Assembly (NCBI RefSeq): GCF_026210795.1
Contig: NC_089430.1
Coordinates: forward strand, 186,001-250,000
Reading direction: 5' to 3'
Source: Rhizophagus irregularis
Lineage: Eukaryota > Glomeromycota > Glomeromycetes > Glomerales > Glomeraceae
Length of the DNA: 64,000 nucleotides
Of the stretch, positions 61,634 to 64,000 are shown piece after piece. The notes under the pieces were generated by a model, which saw nothing but the letters and a program-made list of their open reading frames with translations, was not told the origin of the DNA and ran no database searches. Within the stretch, counting starts at the first letter, position 1. The number at the start of each line of letters is the position of its first letter. The translations under genes were made by a program, and so were the position numbers.

Positions 61634-62421
61634 TTCTATTTGCTTATCAAACAACAATGCAGGAGTTTAAAGAAGGAACTAACTCTATTCATAAAACGAC
61701 GCTTAACGCGCTTATTAATAACTTGCAGTAAGTAAAATAATTAATAAAAGAAATAAATAAAGTAAAAAAATAGATAAATAAATAAATAAATAAAAGAAAA
61801 ATCTTTAATTATAATCTTATAATCTTAAAATACATTTTTTGTTTTTTGACGACTTGTAATAAACAGACCACCAGTATTTGGAAGTGGGAAAACTTCTACG
61901 TTTAGTTCGTTCGGAGTACCTTCGTTTGGAGCACCCTCGTTCGGAGTGCCTTCGTTTGGAGCACCCTCGTTCGGAGTACCTTCGCCTTCGTTTGGAACAC
62001 CCTCGTTCGGAGTACCCTCGTTCGGAGTACCTTCGTTCGGAGTATCCTCGTTCGGAATTGGTAATAAAATTAATAAAATTTGTTTTTTTATATATATATA
62101 TATTTAACAACTTTAAAACAACTTCTATTATATTATTATAGCTGCGGCAAGAGCAGCAACAATAGCAGCAACGACCACAGCAGTAACAAATGTACCAACA
62201 CCAATAACAACCGCACCAACAACAACAAGTGCACTAATATTAGCTGCACAAACACTACCAACCGCATCAACAACCGCATCAACAACATCACCAATACCAA
62301 CCGCATTAACAACTACTGCTGCATCAACCGCAACAACAGCAGCTATTGCAACAACAACAATAGCAGCAGCAACAACAACATATCACCAGTCTCCATCAAT
62401 TCCATCATACTGGCCTTCTTT

Positions 62422-62476
<55 letters not shown>

Positions 62477-62534
62477 CAAAAGCAGCAATAGCAACAGCAA
62501 CAGCAACAGCAGCAATAGCAACAGCAACAGTGAG

Positions 62535-62579
<45 letters not shown>

Positions 62580-62923
62580 CAAAAGCAGCAACAGCAAAAG
62601 TAGCAACAGCAGCAATCACAGCAATCGCAGAAACGGCAACGGCAGCAACAACGTCAACAGCGCCGACAGCGCGAATGTTTTGAATCAACGGGTAATAGAA
62701 TTTATTAATTTAATGTAAAAGTAAATTTTATAAATTATTTAATAATAAAATTTTTAAATTAATAAAAATAGGAGCTGTTTGCTATTATTGTAATGATAAT
62801 CATTACATCTTCGCTTGTACTAAAATACCGAAAGAGTATAAAGGCCATTGCGTTAATTGCTGGGCGGACGATCATATGGTTATGAGTTGTAATAATGTTA
62901 AAATAAAAGAGCCTTGGCTCTAA
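61588..62923 (+). CDS. FG-repeat, polyQ, double CCHC zinc-knuckle protein (4 exons, interrupted polyQ)
   Basis: Exons are 61588-61727, 61867-62060, 62142-62691 and 62772-62923, GT-AG. The N-terminus is Asn-rich. Exon 2 encodes about nine SFG(V/A/T)P repeats, as in FG nucleoporin-type disordered domains. Exon 3 is Ala/Thr-rich, then YHQSPSIPSYWPSLQ and a long polyQ. Exon 4 has CYYCNDNHYIFAC and CVNCWADDHMVMSC, two zinc knuckles of CX2CX3-4HX4C spacing, ending KEPWL. In the polyQ, CAA/CAG codons are interrupted in frame by TAG (62489, 62516) and TGA (62531), with a one-base shift near the TGA. The QRQQRRQRE segment and knuckles are then in the shifted frame. Either the tract is mis-sequenced, a hidden intron is spliced, or the gene is broken. 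Function unknown; RNA or ssDNA binding is inferred from the knuckles. Confidence 0.6.
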
Positions 62924-63629
62924 AAATTTTTTATATTTTGTGGGTAAAATTTTTTTAGTACTAATGGCTTAGAATTTAAACTAATTTACAAAATTTTTTT
63001 TTCAGTTTTTAGTATCTGGAATCGATTAGTATCTGAATATCTGGGTTGGTTGGTTTTAAAAAAAAAATTTTTTTAATATAATTTTGTAAGTAAAAATTTA
63101 AAATAATTAGTTATTTTTTTAAATTTAAAAAACTAATATTTTTAATTTTTTAACTCCTTTTTTTCTCCTTTTTTTTTAATCTTTTTTAATTTTAGGTTAG
63201 ACTAAAAAGAATTATTTTTTTTTTTTTTTTTGAATTATGCTATGCTCGAACTATTTTTCGGGATTAATAAAAAATATTCGATTGGGGTCGAACTATTTTA
63301 CCGATTGGGGTCGGATTAATCTTGAAAAATGTTCGATTATATTATCCGATTGGGGTCGGATTAATATTTTAAAAAATGTTCGATTGGGGTCGAACTAATA
63401 ATAAAAAAAAAATTTTTCTTTATAAAATTATATATTTATTTTCATATATATTATTTTTAATATTTTTTATTTATTAATATTATACAATTAATACTAATTT
63501 TTTTGTCAGATGTATTAAATTAATTCGCAATTCGTAAAAAAAGTAATAAATGAAAAGATTTACATTAATTTTATATAATGATCGGTTAATAGTGATAATA
63601 AAATGTGTTAATACTAAGAATCAAATGCG
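62924..63629. other. Intergenic stretch with CGATTGGGGTCG repeats
   Basis: Low-complexity A/T DNA. From about 63238 to 63402 the motif CGATTGGGGTCG(A/G)A(C/T)TA is repeated about five times among ATTAATAAAAAATATT spacers. No gene is recognised. Confidence 0.6.
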
Positions 63630-63814
63630 TTAATACAAAGAATCTCTAACCGTTTTAAATCTAAACATGAATAAACGACCCATAAAATTCGTTTCTGTTA
63701 GCCAAATAATATGTAAATTATAAGATGTAACTTCAATTTGTATTAGACCACTTGCAATATTAATCCCGTCAATTACTAAATTTCTTGTTGTAATACAAGA
63801 TGTCTTTGCAGATT
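63630..63814 (-). CDS. Probable last exon of a minus-strand gene of unknown function
   Basis: An acceptor (TTTTTACAG) before 63814 opens about 61 codons: SAKTSCITTRNLVIDGINIA, then GLIQIEVTSYNLHIIWLTETNF and a basic end, with TAA at 63632-63630. The composition (alternating hydrophobic, few runs) looks coding, unlike its surroundings. Upstream exons would lie beyond about 63815 but I cannot place any before the window ends. No family recognised. Confidence 0.35.
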
Positions 63815-64000
63815 CTGTAAAAATTTTTCTTTATTGATTTTTTAGGACCCAGAAATATATATATAGGGGTCAGGTGGCGTAATGTGAAAAAATAGAATTT
63901 ACAATAGAATTTACTATTTTTTCAATAATATTTTTCTAAAATTTCACTTTTTAATCCTTAGAAATTTCTTCAATTAATACTAATTAAATAAGTACGTACA

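Noticed and set aside
62343-62615. Minus-strand polyleucine frame and a third-frame Cys run
   Set aside because: Shadows of the CAA/CAG tract of the plus-strand gene.

Overview
The window looks like nuclear DNA of an arbuscular mycorrhizal fungus (Glomeromycotina, Rhizophagus-like). It is strongly A+T-rich. Genes are split by short introns with GTAAGT-type donors. Its kinases carry either a CxxC...WCxxC leader or Sel1 repeats, an architecture greatly expanded in that lineage. The spaces between genes are filled with DNA transposons, MITEs and satellites. The organism is inferred from these features, not proven. I saw no rRNA, tRNA or CRISPR array.

Layout. 1-2.5 kb: repeats and a deleted hAT element with an intact 8-bp target duplication. 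2.6-3.9 kb: a five-exon gene for an RRM-like/coiled-coil protein with a minisatellite in intron 1. 5-17 kb: a row of MITEs, then a three-level nest in which an 8.1-kb degenerate LINE (15-bp duplication) sits in a hAT element (8-bp duplication) that sits in a smaller MITE. 17.0-17.8 kb: the relic of an EED/ESC-type Polycomb WD40 gene. 20.3-22.99 kb (minus) and 24.6-26.8 kb (plus): a head-to-head pair, one a predicted active kinase with a coiled-coil leader, the other a pseudokinase with an MLKL-like helical N-terminus and Sel1 repeats. 30.0-32.6 kb: a second kinase-Sel1 gene. 35.9-37.0 kb: a frameshifted patatin-like phospholipase. 38.9-39.9 kb: a six-exon gene for a lysine-rich protein of unknown function.

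41.6-59.0 kb is one TNP2-like (CACTA-type) transposase gene. Its reading frame can be followed through nine introns or junctions for about 985 codons. It is broken by a 4.2-kb element (41719-45923, GAT duplication), a 5.6-kb element (48615-54223, AAT duplication) and one internal TGA. The 4.2-kb element carries the most unusual structure here: eleven intron-like units on the minus strand, each with two hairpins whose stems covary, separating short exon-like blocks. 59-61 kb: a small two-exon gene and a Myb/SANT-like, glutamine-rich gene with a nonsense codon. 61.6-62.9 kb: a gene for an FG-repeat, polyQ, double zinc-knuckle protein. The window ends in a probable last exon of another minus-strand gene.

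Functional links are mostly inferred. The kinase/MLKL-like pair, the Sel1 kinase and the patatin resemble parts used in fungal signalling and regulated cell death. The rest of the window is shaped by transposition. Exon boundaries were chosen by hand from splice signals and frame continuity; the multi-exon models at 2596, 20338, 24580, 30048 and 38907 give whole-codon totals with no internal stop.
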